DNA of 64,000 nt from JAPPLB01 sp965208945 (GCA_965208945.1 OZ242366.1:2356001-2420000), one strand, 5' to 3'. Shown: positions 35,008 to 44,752, numbered from the stretch's first letter. Notes: generated by a model not told the origin, from the sequence alone. Program-made: numbers and translations.

Positions 35008-36414
35008 ATGATCTTCGTCCTTCTCGCGTATTCCGGCTTGCTGGTCGCCATCGGGCTCCTCGGGGCCCGCCGAGTCCGGCGCAGCGGCGATTTCTACGTG
35101 GCCTCGCGCTCGCTTCCCGCGCCGCTGCTCTTTGCCACGTTCCTCGCAGCGAACCTCGGCGCGGGCTCGACCGTCGGAGTCGCCGGGTTCGCCTACGTCG
35201 ACGGACTATCAGCCTGGTGGTGGGTCGCCTCGGCGGGTTTCGGTTCGCTGCTGCTCGCGTTCTGGATCGGGCCGCGCATCTACCGCGCCGCCTGCAGGCA
35301 CGACCTGCTCACCGTCGGCGACTACCTCGAGCACCGCTATGACGGCCGCGTCCGGCTGATCACCGCCGGCCTGCTGTGGCTGGGGTCGCTCGCCATCCTC
35401 GCCGGACAGCTCATCGCCCTCGGCTTCATTCTGAAAGTCGCCGCCGGCATCCCGACGCACTGGGGCATCGCTCTCGGCGGCGTCATCGTGACGATCTATT
35501 TCACGGCCGGCGGACTGCTCTCGACAGCGTGGGTCAACCTCGTCCAAGTCTGCGTCAAGGCGGCCGGATTCGGTATCGCGCTCCCCTGGGCGCTGACTCA
35601 CGTAGCGAGCTGGCGAGACATCTCGGACGCCGCAGCCCGGCACGCCAGCGTCAATCCCGATGCCTACCTCAGCCTCAGCGGCATCGGCGCAGGGGGCATC
35701 GCCGGTTACGCCATCATCCTCGTCCCTGCCTTCTTCGTTTCCCCCGGCCTTCTGCAGAAACTGTACGGCGCCAGGCACGAGTCCGCCATTCGCCGCGGTG
35801 TCGGTCTCCAAGGTCTCGCTCTGCTGCTCTATTCCGCTTTCCCGGTTCTGCTCGGCATGATCGCCTTCACCCGCTACCCGGACCTCGAAAACCCCGAGCT
35901 CGCACTGCCCACGCTGCTCTCCGCAGGCTTTCCTTTCTGGCTCGGCGCACTCATGCTCGCCGCCATCTTTTCCGCCGAGGTCAGCTCCGCCGACGCCGTG
36001 CTGTTCATGCTCAGCACCTCGTTCGCCCGCGACTTCTACCAGAAGAGGCTCCGTCCCGGCGCCGGCGACAAGGCGCTCCTGCGTGTCACGCGCATCACGG
36101 CCGCCGCCGCGGGACTGGCCGGAATCGCAGTTGCTCTCTGGCTGGGGTCCATCCTCAAGGCGCTCCTCGTGTTCTACAGCCTTCTCGTCGTCACCTTGTT
36201 CGTCCCGCTGGTCGCCGGACTGCACTCGACCCGCCCCAAGGCAAGCGCGGCGCTCGCCTCGATCGCCGTCGCCGTTCCGGCGACGCTGGCCGTTCACCTG
36301 CTCACCAACGGCGAAGGGTTCGGCCTCATCACCCCGGTCGCCGCCGGCATCCTCGCAAGCGCCCTCGCGTTCGCTGCCACGGCCGCCGAGCGAACGCGCG
36401 TCGCTTCCGTATAA
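35008..36414 (+). CDS. Sodium:solute symporter family transporter
   Basis: 468 residues with about 13 hydrophobic segments. SSS signatures: GDFYVASRSLPAPLLFATFL, AANLGAGSTVGVAGFAY near the second segment (Na2-site region), LTVGDYLEHRYDGRVR, and AIFSAEVSSADAVLFMLSTS. Inner-membrane Na+-coupled uptake, substrate not predictable. Followed 32 nt later by a second symporter, probably co-transcribed. Confidence 0.88.
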   Translation: MIFVLLAYSGLLVAIGLLGARRVRRSGDFYVASRSLPAPLLFATFLAANLGAGSTVGVAGFAYVDGLSAWWWVASAGFGSLLLAFWIGPRIYRAACRHDLLTVGDYLEHRYDGRVRLITAGLLWLGSLAILAGQLIALGFILKVAAGIPTHWGIALGGVIVTIYFTAGGLLSTAWVNLVQVCVKAAGFGIALPWALTHVASWRDISDAAARHASVNPDAYLSLSGIGAGGIAGYAIILVPAFFVSPGLLQKLYGARHESAIRRGVGLQGLALLLYSAFPVLLGMIAFTRYPDLENPELALPTLLSAGFPFWLGALMLAAIFSAEVSSADAVLFMLSTSFARDFYQKRLRPGAGDKALLRVTRITAAAAGLAGIAVALWLGSILKALLVFYSLLVVTLFVPLVAGLHSTRPKASAALASIAVAVPATLAVHLLTNGEGFGLITPVAAGILASALAFAATAAERTRVASV

Positions 36415-36446
36415 TGGGCTGATCCGCTGAAGCCGGTCCAACCACC

Positions 36447-38111
36447 ATGGAGATCCAGCTACACCCGCTCGACTGGGTTGTCATCGCCGTCTATTCCGTC
36501 GGCATTGTGGCCGTCGGCCTCTACGTCTCACGCCGCGTGAAGCAGACCTCGGACTACTTTCTCGGCAAGCGCGGCTTCAACGTGTGGCTCATCATCGGAC
36601 AGGCCTTCGGCGTTGGCACCCACGCCGAAATGCCCGTCTCGCTCGCCGGCGCCGTTTATCAGTCCGGCTACTCGGCCATCTGGTACCAGTGGAAGAACCT
36701 CTTCATCACACCCTTCTATTGGATCCTCGGCCCGATGTTCCGGCGGGTCGGGCGCACCACGATCGGGGAGGTGTACGAAGACCGCTACGGCAACTTCATG
36801 GGCGGTGTCTACACGATCTTCGCCCTGGCGTTCTTCACCTTCAGCATGGGGGCGATGCTCAAGGGCGCCGGGAAGCTCGTCAGCGCGGCGTCCGGAGGCA
36901 CCGTCTCGCCGAACACGGTCGTGCTCGTGATGACGGTCACCTTCCTGCTGTACAGCTTCGTCGGAGGATTGGTCGCAGCCGCCTACACCGACTTTGTCCA
37001 GAGCTTCTTCATCATTGCCCTGTCGTTCCTGCTGATTCCCCTGGGGCTCTCCCGCGTGGGAGGCTTCAGCGGCATTCGCGAAACGCTCGACCCCGCCATG
37101 CTCTCGATGGTCACCCCCGGGGACGTCGGCGTCTTCACCATCCTGATGCTCACGATCAACGGACTCGTCGGCATCGTCGCGCAGCCGCACATGCTCGCGG
37201 CCATCGGTACCGGCAAGGACGAGCGAAGCTGCCGCATCGGCATGGCCTACGGGAACTTCGTCAAGCGTTTCTGCACCGTCGGCTGGGCGCTCGTGGGATT
37301 GATCGTCGTCGTGATGCTCGCCGACACCGGCGGCGTCTTGGCCGACCGGGAGGACGCCTTCGGCTTCGCCACCAAGGAACTGCTCTTTCCCGGCGCTGTC
37401 GGCCTGATGATCGCCTGCGTGCTGGCCGCCAACATGTCCACCTGCTCGGCCTTCACCGTCGACGGCGGCGCGCTCTTCACGCAGAACTTCTACCGGCGTT
37501 ACCTCGCCCCCGACAAGTCCGACCGCCACTACCTCATGGTCGGACGCTTTTCCGGTGTCACCGTCACCACGCTCGGCGTCATCTTCGGACTCCTGTTCGA
37601 GATCGTGCTCGAAGCCTTCCTGTTCACCGAGACCATGGCCGCCTTCATGGGGATCAGCATGTTCGGAGCGATCTCATGGAGGCGCGCCAATCGCTATGGC
37701 GCGTTCGCCAGCCTCGTCACGTCGAGTCTGCTTTTCTTCTATCTCACCTATGAGGAATACGGCGTTCTGCTCCGCTGGGAGGCGGCGAACTTCGGGTACT
37801 CGCTGCTGCTGGGCTTCGTGTCGCTCGCCGTCGTAAGCTGGCTCACTCCTCCTGAAAGCAAGGAGAGGCTCGACCCGTTCTACAAGCGTCTCAACACCCA
37901 CAAGCAGCTCGACGAGGAGACCGGCGAGGAAGTCGTCGTCGACGAACCCGGCCACGATCTCCTGGTGGCCCACCTCTTCGACCTAGAACTCTCCAAGGGC
38001 CTGGGCCGCTTCTACCGCCGCTTCCGCGTCGACATCAACGGCCTGGTCTTCGCCTTCGGGGTCGTCGTCATCATCATCGCCCTGGGCCGCGGCATCCTGC
38101 TTCTTCCGTAA
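36447..38111 (+). CDS. Sodium:solute symporter family transporter
   Basis: 554 residues. KQTSDYFLGKRGFNVWLI, TTIGEVYEDRYGNFMGGVY and CVLAANMSTCSAFTVDGGAL are SSS features, with about 13 segments and a soluble stretch (residues about 470-520) before a last helix. Different in sequence from the preceding symporter, so not a recent duplicate. It ends 2 nt from rsmD's stop on the other strand. Confidence 0.87.
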   Translation: MEIQLHPLDWVVIAVYSVGIVAVGLYVSRRVKQTSDYFLGKRGFNVWLIIGQAFGVGTHAEMPVSLAGAVYQSGYSAIWYQWKNLFITPFYWILGPMFRRVGRTTIGEVYEDRYGNFMGGVYTIFALAFFTFSMGAMLKGAGKLVSAASGGTVSPNTVVLVMTVTFLLYSFVGGLVAAAYTDFVQSFFIIALSFLLIPLGLSRVGGFSGIRETLDPAMLSMVTPGDVGVFTILMLTINGLVGIVAQPHMLAAIGTGKDERSCRIGMAYGNFVKRFCTVGWALVGLIVVVMLADTGGVLADREDAFGFATKELLFPGAVGLMIACVLAANMSTCSAFTVDGGALFTQNFYRRYLAPDKSDRHYLMVGRFSGVTVTTLGVIFGLLFEIVLEAFLFTETMAAFMGISMFGAISWRRANRYGAFASLVTSSLLFFYLTYEEYGVLLRWEAANFGYSLLLGFVSLAVVSWLTPPESKERLDPFYKRLNTHKQLDEETGEEVVVDEPGHDLLVAHLFDLELSKGLGRFYRRFRVDINGLVFAFGVVVIIIALGRGILLLP

Positions 38112-38113
38112 CC

Positions 38114-38686
38114 TCAGGGTGGGCCGTACCACGTCAGACAGTTCCCTCCCTGGCGGACTGCCCGTTGTCGTCGCAGCTCGCCGTATTCCGCGGCAAGCTC
38201 GTGGCTGGAAGCGTGCTGAGCGATCACGAGGCGCGGCGGGTTCTCACCGAGCGTCGTCAACGTCCGCTCGTATTCTTCATGCGCCGCGTAGGGCGGCCCC
38301 AGGAAGAAGAGATCGGCCGTGAGCCCGGTCAAGACTTCCGAGACCGGCTCTTGCAATACCGCCGCGTCCGCTGCCGCCCCCACCGTCAGCAGGTTTTCCC
38401 GGATCACCGCGCAGGCCCCCGCATTCGATTCCACGAACAACACCTGCGAAGCACCCCGGCTGAGCGCCTCGATGCCGACCGCGCCCGTCCCCGCATACAG
38501 GTCCGCGAAGACCTTCCCCGCGATGTCGTTCTGCAGGATGTTGAACAGTGTCTCCCGCAGGCGGTCGAGCATCGGCCGTGTCAGGAGTCCGGGAAGGGAC
38601 TTCAGACGCCGCCTGCGGTAGCGTCCGCCGATCACCCGCAGCGGAGGCGGCTTCACGGAACGGCTTGATTCTCTTCGGGATTTCAA
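38114..38686 (-). CDS. rsmD: 16S rRNA m2G966 methyltransferase-like protein, altered catalytic motif
   Basis: 190 residues from a TTG at 38686, chosen because AGGTGGG lies just upstream and recG stops beside it (38688-38690). A GTG at 38656 is another option. LRVIGGRYRRRRLKSLPG and RPMLDRLRETLFNIL are RsmD-like; the SAM motif is FADLYAGTGAVGIEALSRGA. Motif IV, normally (D/N)PP(Y/F), reads LGPPY with GGG for the acidic codon, so activity is doubtful unless this is a base error. Target in the family: guanine 966 of 16S rRNA. Confidence 0.82.
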   Translation of the reverse strand: MKSRRESSRSVKPPPLRVIGGRYRRRRLKSLPGLLTRPMLDRLRETLFNILQNDIAGKVFADLYAGTGAVGIEALSRGASQVLFVESNAGACAVIRENLLTVGAAADAAVLQEPVSEVLTGLTADLFFLGPPYAAHEEYERTLTTLGENPPRLVIAQHASSHELAAEYGELRRQRAVRQGGNCLTWYGPP

Positions 38687-38687
38687 G

Positions 38688-40787
38688 TCAACCCACCTGC
38701 ACCAGACCGTAGCGCCGCTGCCACTTGTTCCGGATATAGTCAACCAGTTCCACGAGGACCCGCTTGCCCGGCGGGCTCTGGACGAAGGCTGTCGCTTCAC
38801 CCCGGGCCAGCTCCAGCATCTCCCGATCCCGAATTACGTCCGCAACGCGGAACGTCGGCAACCCCGACTGCTTCGTTCCGAAAAATTCCCCCGGGCCGCG
38901 CAGTTGCAGATCGACGTCGGCGATGCGAAACCCGTCTTGCGTTTCGACCATCGTGCGGATGCGCTCTTCCGCCGTCGGGTTCGTCTCGCCGCACATCAGA
39001 AGGCAGTAGCTGCGCTCCGCGCCCCGCCCCACGCGCCCGCGAAGCTGATGCAGTTGCGACAGGCCGAAACTTTCCGCATGGACGATCAGCATGACGGTTG
39101 CGTTCGGCACGTCCACGCCCACCTCGATCACGGTCGTCGACACGAGCACCCCGACCTCGTTCGACGTGAAGGCTTGCATGACGGCCTCTTTGTCCGCTGT
39201 CGGAAGACGCCCATGCAACAGCCGCACCTCGAGATCGGGAAAAACCTTCTTGGCGAGCCGATCGTAGACGTCCTGCGCCGCCGCGACCTGCTTCGTTTCG
39301 GATTCTTCGATCAGCGGGCAAACGACGTACACCTGCTGTCCGGCCTGCACCTGCCGCCGGATGAACGCGAACACCTTCTCCTCGTCCGCGAACGGCAATT
39401 TGCGCGTGACGATCGGCGAACGCCCCGGCGGCAACTCGTCGATCACCGACACGTCGAGTTCCCCATACAGCGTGAGCGCCAGGGTGCGGGGAATCGGCGT
39501 CGCCGTCATCACGAGCACGTCGGGGTGTTCGCCCTTCTGCAAGAGCCGCCAGCGCTGCATCACTCCGAAGCGGTGTTGCTCGTCGATCACGATGAATCCG
39601 AGCCGCTGGAAGGCCACGTTGTCCGAGATCACCGCATGGGTGCCGATCACGACGTGGGCCAGCCCCTCGGCGATCAGCCGCCGGAACTTCTTCTTGTCGG
39701 CCGCGCTCATCGACCCGGTGAGCAACACGACCACGTACCCCGCGGGTTCCAGCAGCCGTTTGAAGTAGAGAAAGTGTTGGGCCGCCAGGATCTCCGTCGG
39801 CGCCATCACGGCCACCTGATAGTCGTTCTCGAGCGCGATCACCGCCGCTTCGAGGGCCACGATGGTCTTGCCGCTCCCCACGTCGCCCTGGAGAAGACGG
39901 TTCATCGGCGCCGGTTGCGCCATGTCGCCGGCAATCTCCTTGAGCACCCGCTTCTGCGCCATCGTCGGCTTGAAGGGCAACACCTGCTTGATCTTGTTGC
40001 GCGCCCGGTCGTTCAGGCCGAAGGCGATGCCCCGCGCCGCGCGCGCCTTTTGCCGCTTCAGCGCCAAGCCGCATTCCAGGAAGAAGAACTCCTCGAAAAT
40101 CAGCCGGACCTGTCCCGGAGAGCGAAACGACTTCAGCGCTTGCAGGTCCGCGCCGGGAGCGGGGAAGTGCGTCTGCCACAGCGCCTCGATCCGGTTCGGG
40201 AAACCCATGCGCCGGCGAACGGTTTCCGGCAGCGGATCGTCAAGCTCCGGCATCGCTTCGAGGCAACCATGCACCAGCTTTCGCAGTTGGCGCGTCGTCA
40301 GGCGGCCGAGGGCCTCATAGATGGGAACGATGCGGCCCAGGTGCAACTGCGAGTCCTGGTCGTCGTCCAGCAGTTCGTATTCGGGATGCAAGATGCAAAC
40401 CTGACCGGAGTAGGAGTCGAGCTCCACCTTGCCATAGAAGGCGACTCGCTTGCCACGCTCCAGAATTCCCTGCAGGTAGTCGCCGTGAAACCACTTCATC
40501 ACCAGCGCCGCCCCGGATTCGTCCCGCACGCGAGCTTCGAACAGCCGGACGCGCGAGCGGCGCGCCTGGAACGACTGGGCAGCCTGTATTTCGCCGATCA
40601 CGGTGGCCGTTTCTCCGACGACGAGCGCCGAGAGCGGTTTGACGTTGCTGCGGTCTTCGTACCGGAACGGCAGGCGGTAGAGAAGGTCCTCGACGGTCGC
40701 GAGGCCTTTGCCCGCGAGCAGACGGCCGCGCTGGCGGCCGACGCCCTTCAGGCGCTCCAGTGGTGTCTCGGGCTCGATCCGGTTCAT
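38688..40787 (-). CDS. recG: ATP-dependent DNA helicase RecG
   Basis: 699 residues from the ATG at 40787. An N-terminal helical part (LKGVGRQRGRLLAGKGLATV) precedes the OB-fold wedge (residues about 55-150); helicase motifs follow: LLQGDVGSGKTIVALEAAV, VIDEQHRFGV, MTATPIPRTLALTLYGEL, ATVMLIVHAE and LHQLRGRVGRGAERSYCLL. RecG reverses stalled forks and processes branched DNA. Upstream TTG at 40811 is an alternative start. Overlaps the region used to start rsmD. Confidence 0.95.
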   Translation of the reverse strand: MNRIEPETPLERLKGVGRQRGRLLAGKGLATVEDLLYRLPFRYEDRSNVKPLSALVVGETATVIGEIQAAQSFQARRSRVRLFEARVRDESGAALVMKWFHGDYLQGILERGKRVAFYGKVELDSYSGQVCILHPEYELLDDDQDSQLHLGRIVPIYEALGRLTTRQLRKLVHGCLEAMPELDDPLPETVRRRMGFPNRIEALWQTHFPAPGADLQALKSFRSPGQVRLIFEEFFFLECGLALKRQKARAARGIAFGLNDRARNKIKQVLPFKPTMAQKRVLKEIAGDMAQPAPMNRLLQGDVGSGKTIVALEAAVIALENDYQVAVMAPTEILAAQHFLYFKRLLEPAGYVVVLLTGSMSAADKKKFRRLIAEGLAHVVIGTHAVISDNVAFQRLGFIVIDEQHRFGVMQRWRLLQKGEHPDVLVMTATPIPRTLALTLYGELDVSVIDELPPGRSPIVTRKLPFADEEKVFAFIRRQVQAGQQVYVVCPLIEESETKQVAAAQDVYDRLAKKVFPDLEVRLLHGRLPTADKEAVMQAFTSNEVGVLVSTTVIEVGVDVPNATVMLIVHAESFGLSQLHQLRGRVGRGAERSYCLLMCGETNPTAEERIRTMVETQDGFRIADVDLQLRGPGEFFGTKQSGLPTFRVADVIRDREMLELARGEATAFVQSPPGKRVLVELVDYIRNKWQRRYGLVQVG

Positions 40788-40811
40788 GAGCGGCGGCCGG
40801 CTCAGCTTCAA

Positions 40812-41026
40812 TCAGAGGCTGACATCGAAGTGTAGCGGACGTATTTCGGCATGATTTGCCGGGGAGCGCACTCCGCACGAACGCGTCTGCGACCCGAAGT
40901 GCCGAGAGAGTCCACGTGCTTCCCCTTTACGGGTTCACGCCTTTCCGGCATCAGCTTTAGTCGATCAGAGCTGACTCCTCTTGAAGGGTGCTGCACCGGT
41001 GCTACTCTAATCTCAAGGGGTGCTCC
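40812..41026. other. Intergenic region upstream of recG and hicB
   Basis: About 215 bp between two divergent genes; presumably holds both promoters. No clear consensus boxes or repeats found by eye. Confidence 0.4.
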
Positions 41027-41281
41027 TTGAAAAACTATGTCTTCAAAATCGTCGTCGAAGAAGACGAGCATGAGGACGGGCGGCCCGCATTCCGGGCGTA
41101 CTGTCCGGCCCTCGAATCCATGGGAGCCGCAACGTGGGGCGATACCCGAGAAGAAGCAATCAAACACATCGGCGAGGTGCTTCACATGATCGTGGATGAA
41201 CTCTCCGAGGAGGGGAAAGAAATCCCGCCGGATGCGCTCATCGCGTCCACTCGATCTTCTGCTGTTTCGGTGAGCGTCTGA
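41027..41281 (+). CDS. hicB: HicB-family antitoxin, second locus
   Basis: 84 residues from the TTG at 41027, with AAGGGG about 10 nt upstream. LKNYVFKIVVEEDEHEDGRP, FRAYCPALESMGAATWGDTR and EEAIKHIGEVLHMIVDEL are HicB features. An upstream ATG at 40988 would add a poor N-terminus. The partner hicA overlaps its stop and is inactivated. Confidence 0.83.
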   Translation: MKNYVFKIVVEEDEHEDGRPAFRAYCPALESMGAATWGDTREEAIKHIGEVLHMIVDELSEEGKEIPPDALIASTRSSAVSVSV

Positions 41282-41517
41282 AACTGCCATAGGGCGTTTC
41301 CGTCCGCGAACTTATCCGCGCGCTCAAAGCCGATGGATTCGTTCATGTCCGAACTACCGGAAGCCACCGCAGATTTCATCACCTTGACGGTCGCCGCGTT
41401 TCCGTTTCCTGCCATAAGGAATTCGCAACCCTTCCGTTGAAATCCCTTCGGAGCGTTATCGTTCTTCAAGCCCGATGGAACGAAGACGACCTTCGACGAC
41501 TGAAGCTTATCAAGTAG
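41278..41517 (+). pseudogene. hicA: HicA-type toxin, inactivated near its start
   Basis: Frame from 41278: LKLP, TAG at 41290-41292, GVSVRELIRALKADGFVHV, RTTGSHRRFHHLDGRRVSVS and an end RRLKLIK. Downstream of the stop the HicA sequence is complete, including the catalytic His in GSHRRF, but there is no ATG, GTG or TTG that could start it after the TAG before the catalytic region. The TAG looks like CAG with a transition. hicB in front is intact. Confidence 0.8.
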
Positions 41518-41598
41518 CTTCGCTTTTCACGGGGCTTTTGCTTGCCGGGCGAGACCAGAGACAAGAAGGAAGATGAACGTTTTGAACACCGAGGAACT

Positions 41599-42594
41599 CT
41601 ACGCCCACAGGCTTCTTCGGCCCGAGCGCAGCAACCAGATGAAGAACGGGCCGCCCAGCATGGCCGTCATCACCCCCACGGGGATCTCGCTGGGCGCCAG
41701 CGCCGTTCGCGCAACCGTGTCGCAGAGCATCAGGAACCCGCCGCCCACGCAGAACGATGTCGGCACGAGCAGCCGGTGATCCGCGCCGACCACCATCCGA
41801 AGCGCGTGCGGCACGATCAGGCCGATGAATCCGATCGGGCCGGTGAGAGCCGTGATCGACGCCGTGAGGAACGACCCCAGCAGATAGCAAATCAGCATCA
41901 GGCTCGTTACATGAACGCCGCGCGTCGCCGCCCAATCTTCCCCTACCGACAGCAGGTTCAATTGATTCGATTTGACGACGGCAATGCCGACGCCCGCGGC
42001 GACGCCGGTCGTGAGAATCGCCAGGGTGTGGTAGGGCATCGACTCGATCCCGCCCATCAACCACCGCACGATCGTAAACGATTCGGTGAACCCGGCTGTG
42101 TAATGCAGGAACAGGATGCCCGCCATGCAGATGGCGTTGATCGTGACGCCCGTCAGCAGCAGCGTGAATGACGACATGCGGCGGCCTTCCGACGCGATGC
42201 CGACGACAACCATGATCGTGATCGCCGCGCCGACGAGACCCGAGAACCAGACCGCCGGGAAGGCGCCGATGGCGCGCCAGCCGAAACAGATCGCGATGAC
42301 CGCTCCGAGCGCCGCACCGCTCTGCACGCCCAGCGTGTAAGGAGTAGCCAGGGCGTCTCGGAGCAGGGCTTGAAACACGACGCCCGCCAGCGCCAGCGCG
42401 CCTCCCGCAAGTCCCGCGAGCAGCACCCGCGGCAGCCGCACCTGGAACAGAATCTCCCTGTCCGGCGACTGTCCCGCCCAGGCGCGAGAGAAGGCGACGT
42501 CGCTGGATCCGATGAGCGGCGTCACCGCGAGCGCAGACAGAAAAAAAAGCGCGGCGGCGCCGACGGCGGTCCAGAACCTGCGGCGGTCTACCAT
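41599..42594 (-). CDS. btuC: Cobalamin/corrinoid ABC transporter permease
   Basis: 331 residues with about ten hydrophobic segments, FecCD/BtuC family: VRLPRVLLAGLAGGALALAG, FQALLRDALATPYTLGVQSG and LTGPIGFIGLIVPHALRMVV. Transports corrinoid across the inner membrane with BtuD and BtuF. Its ATG overlaps the btuD stop (ATGGTAG). Assigned to cobalamin because a cobalamin riboswitch precedes the operon. Confidence 0.9.
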   Translation of the reverse strand: MVDRRRFWTAVGAAALFFLSALAVTPLIGSSDVAFSRAWAGQSPDREILFQVRLPRVLLAGLAGGALALAGVVFQALLRDALATPYTLGVQSGAALGAVIAICFGWRAIGAFPAVWFSGLVGAAITIMVVVGIASEGRRMSSFTLLLTGVTINAICMAGILFLHYTAGFTESFTIVRWLMGGIESMPYHTLAILTTGVAAGVGIAVVKSNQLNLLSVGEDWAATRGVHVTSLMLICYLLGSFLTASITALTGPIGFIGLIVPHALRMVVGADHRLLVPTSFCVGGGFLMLCDTVARTALAPSEIPVGVMTAMLGGPFFIWLLRSGRRSLWA

Positions 42595-43397
42595 GGGTGA
42601 CGCCCCTGCGTTGGGAGTTGCCCCGCCGGTTGCTCATACGACACCCACGGGTGTCCGTTCGGGCCGCTCAGAATCTCGGCGTCGACTTCGAACACGTCGT
42701 TCAGCAGTCTCCTGGTCAGGACCTCGCCGGGAACATCGTCCGCGGCGACTTCGCCATGCGACAGGACCACCAGGCGATCCGAATAGCTTGCCGCCAGGTT
42801 GAGATCGTGAGTGACCGCCACGACGCAGATGCCCGCGCGCGCCAGCTTTTCCAGCAGGACATAGGTGCTGATCTGGTGCTTCAGGTCAAGAAACGTCGTG
42901 GGCTCGTCGAGCAGCAGAACCGAGGGTTCTTGAGCCAGCGCGCCCGCCAGGATGACTCGTTGCCGCTCGCCGCCGCTCAGCACCCGAAAGTCGAGACGGG
43001 CGAACGGCAGGGTATCGGTAGTCTCCATCGCGCGGCGCACGGCTTCGCGGTCCTCGGGGGTCTCGAACAGCCCGTTGCAGTGCGGCGTGCGGCCCATGTA
43101 GACGACCTGCTCCGCCGTGAACGGAAACTCGATGCGAACATTCTGCGGAATGAACGACAGCCGGCGCCCCAGATCGCCCTTGCGCCATTGCGAGATCTCC
43201 ACGCCGCGGAACCGGCACTCTCCCTCGTAGTCCTCCCGCATGCCGGAGAGAACTGACATGAGCGTCGACTTCCCGGCGCCGTTCGGCCCGACGACCGCAG
43301 CCAACTCCCCTTCGTGGAACCGCAGCGAGATGCCCCTCAGGATCTCCGCCGAGCCGAGCCGGACTCGAACGCCGTCCAATGCGTATACCAGCTTCAC
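42588..43397 (-). CDS. btuD: Cobalamin/corrinoid ABC transporter ATPase
   Basis: 269 residues from the GTG at 43397, whose last bases overlap the btuF TGA (GTGA). Walker A GPNGAGKSTLMSVLSG, signature VLSGGERQRVILAGAL, Walker B VLLLDEPTTFLDLKH, then AVTHDLNLAASYSDRLVVLS. Energises corrinoid import. A longer upstream frame would overlap btuF and was rejected. Confidence 0.92.
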   Translation of the reverse strand: MKLVYALDGVRVRLGSAEILRGISLRFHEGELAAVVGPNGAGKSTLMSVLSGMREDYEGECRFRGVEISQWRKGDLGRRLSFIPQNVRIEFPFTAEQVVYMGRTPHCNGLFETPEDREAVRRAMETTDTLPFARLDFRVLSGGERQRVILAGALAQEPSVLLLDEPTTFLDLKHQISTYVLLEKLARAGICVVAVTHDLNLAASYSDRLVVLSHGEVAADDVPGEVLTRRLLNDVFEVDAEILSGPNGHPWVSYEQPAGQLPTQGRHPW

Positions 43398-44314
43398 GGG
43401 GCGGCCTCGGGATGGATCATGCGGAAAAGAGACTGCGCCGCCTCGACGACACGGGGGCCGGGTACAACGAAGATATCGTTGGCGACCGCGTAGACGCGGC
43501 CATGTCGGACTGCGGGCAACGAGGGCATCTGTTTCCACAGTTCCGTGACGGAGCGTTTGTGTTCCTCGGTTACCTGGTCGGTTTCGGACATGTCACCCAT
43601 GTCGATGATGATGTCCGGACGGCTTGCGTAGATTTCTTCCCGCGGGATGCGCGGATAGAAGGTCCTCGCTGCCCCGAAGACGTTGCGTCCCCCGGCGATG
43701 TCGATCAGCTCATTGAGAAATGACCCCTGGCCGACGACGGTCAGATCCTGAATCGTCGCCGGTGTACGGCCGACGATGAACATCACGCCGCGGCGGGGCA
43801 AGCCGCTGCTCCTGCTGCGGACACGTTCCAGCGCGGTCCGGATTTCCACGATGCGGCGGGCGGCGGCGGTAGGCACGCCGGTGCGCTCCCCCAGAGCCTG
43901 TAATGATTCGAAGATGCCGTCAAGGTCGTTGTGCCTGAGCTCGAATACGTCGAGGCCAACGCCTCTCAGCCGGCCCGCAAGGGCGCCTTGTTCTTTGAGC
44001 AGAACGACCAGGTCCGGTTGCATCGAGAGGACGGTTTCGACGTTCGGCCGCAGAAAGTCGCCGATCTTCGGCTTGTCACGCACTTCGGGGGGATAGTGGC
44101 AGAACTCGGTGACGGCGGCGACCCGGTCTCCCAGCCCGAGCGTGTAGAGCATTTCCGTGATGCTGGGCGCGGTCGAGATGATGCGGCGCGGCGGTTCGGC
44201 GTGGCCGCAGATGACCGCGGCCGCGACAACTGCTGAAATGCGGAAACCGGACCAGAGTCTTCTTGCCGCCGTCGTCCGGCTCTGGTTGGCGCGCGCCGCC
44301 GTTCCAACACTCAT
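43394..44314 (-). CDS. btuF: Periplasmic cobalamin/corrinoid-binding protein
   Basis: 306 residues from the ATG at 44314 (GTGAGGGCAGGC upstream). A signal-like stretch (SGFRISAVVAAAVICGHA) leads into the BtuF-type fold: RIISTAPSITEMLYTLGLGD, RVAAVTEFCHYPPEVRDKP, KIGDFLRPNVETVLSMQPD and LVVLLKEQG. Delivers the ligand to BtuCD. First gene of btuFDC after the riboswitch. Confidence 0.88.
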   Translation of the reverse strand: MSVGTAARANQSRTTAARRLWSGFRISAVVAAAVICGHAEPPRRIISTAPSITEMLYTLGLGDRVAAVTEFCHYPPEVRDKPKIGDFLRPNVETVLSMQPDLVVLLKEQGALAGRLRGVGLDVFELRHNDLDGIFESLQALGERTGVPTAAARRIVEIRTALERVRSRSSGLPRRGVMFIVGRTPATIQDLTVVGQGSFLNELIDIAGGRNVFGAARTFYPRIPREEIYASRPDIIIDMGDMSETDQVTEEHKRSVTELWKQMPSLPAVRHGRVYAVANDIFVVPGPRVVEAAQSLFRMIHPEAAP

Positions 44315-44429
44315 GCCTGCCCTCACAGCCCCTCTCATCAGACCGGGCAAACCAGGCGAAGGAGTGTCGCGGGCGTTCCGCAAGGAAGAACGGCCGACAT
44401 ACCCTGCTCCGCGAGGCGCTGTCCGGCTG

Positions 44430-44612
44430 CGCGTTCGGCAGGTCTCCTGGCTCACGGCTTGTCGGACCGGCTGCGGCGCCTTCCCGTTCCATGCCGAGTG
44501 GCGGTGGTGTCAGCCGATCCTCGCCGATTACAGTGGCGGGTCCGCGCGGGATTCTCACCCGCTTCCCTATTCTCTCCGTCCGACGGAGTCGACCGGAGCA
44601 CCGAACGCGCGG
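44430..44612 (-). ncRNA. Cobalamin riboswitch upstream of btuFDC
   Basis: On the minus strand the element opens with CGTTCGGTGCTCCGG and closes with CTGCCGAACG, so CGTTCGG/CCGAACG form the closing stem. Between them: GGGAAGCGGGTGAGAATCCC, CCGCCACTGTAATCGGC, and the near-invariant GAGCCAGGAGACCTGCC box. These are the conserved blocks of the B12 riboswitch. It should lower btuFDC expression when cobalamin is plentiful. Confidence 0.93.
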
Positions 44613-44681
44613 CTGAGCGGCCGAACCGCCCAGCCACCTGCCTGGAAAGTATCAGTTCGATGGGGGCCGGTCAAGTCACGA

Positions 44682-44740
44682 GCAAGCGCCTTGAAAGAGA
44701 CTCACGAAGACGATGAGGCGAGCCGCACCCGAATCCAGCG
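44682..44740 (+). repeat. Direct repeat, left copy
   Basis: GCAAGCGCCTTGAAAGAGAC then TCACGAAGACGATGAGGCGA; recurs at 45239 with five differences in about 50 bp. The two copies bound about 500 bp holding a nuclease remnant and a small gene. Confidence 0.75.
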
Positions 44741-44752
44741 GCCGAAACTGCC

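Noticed and set aside
41510..42637. A 375-codon frame covering btuC
   Set aside because: A shadow frame: Arg-rich, no membrane segments, while the overlapping frame is a clear BtuC permease.
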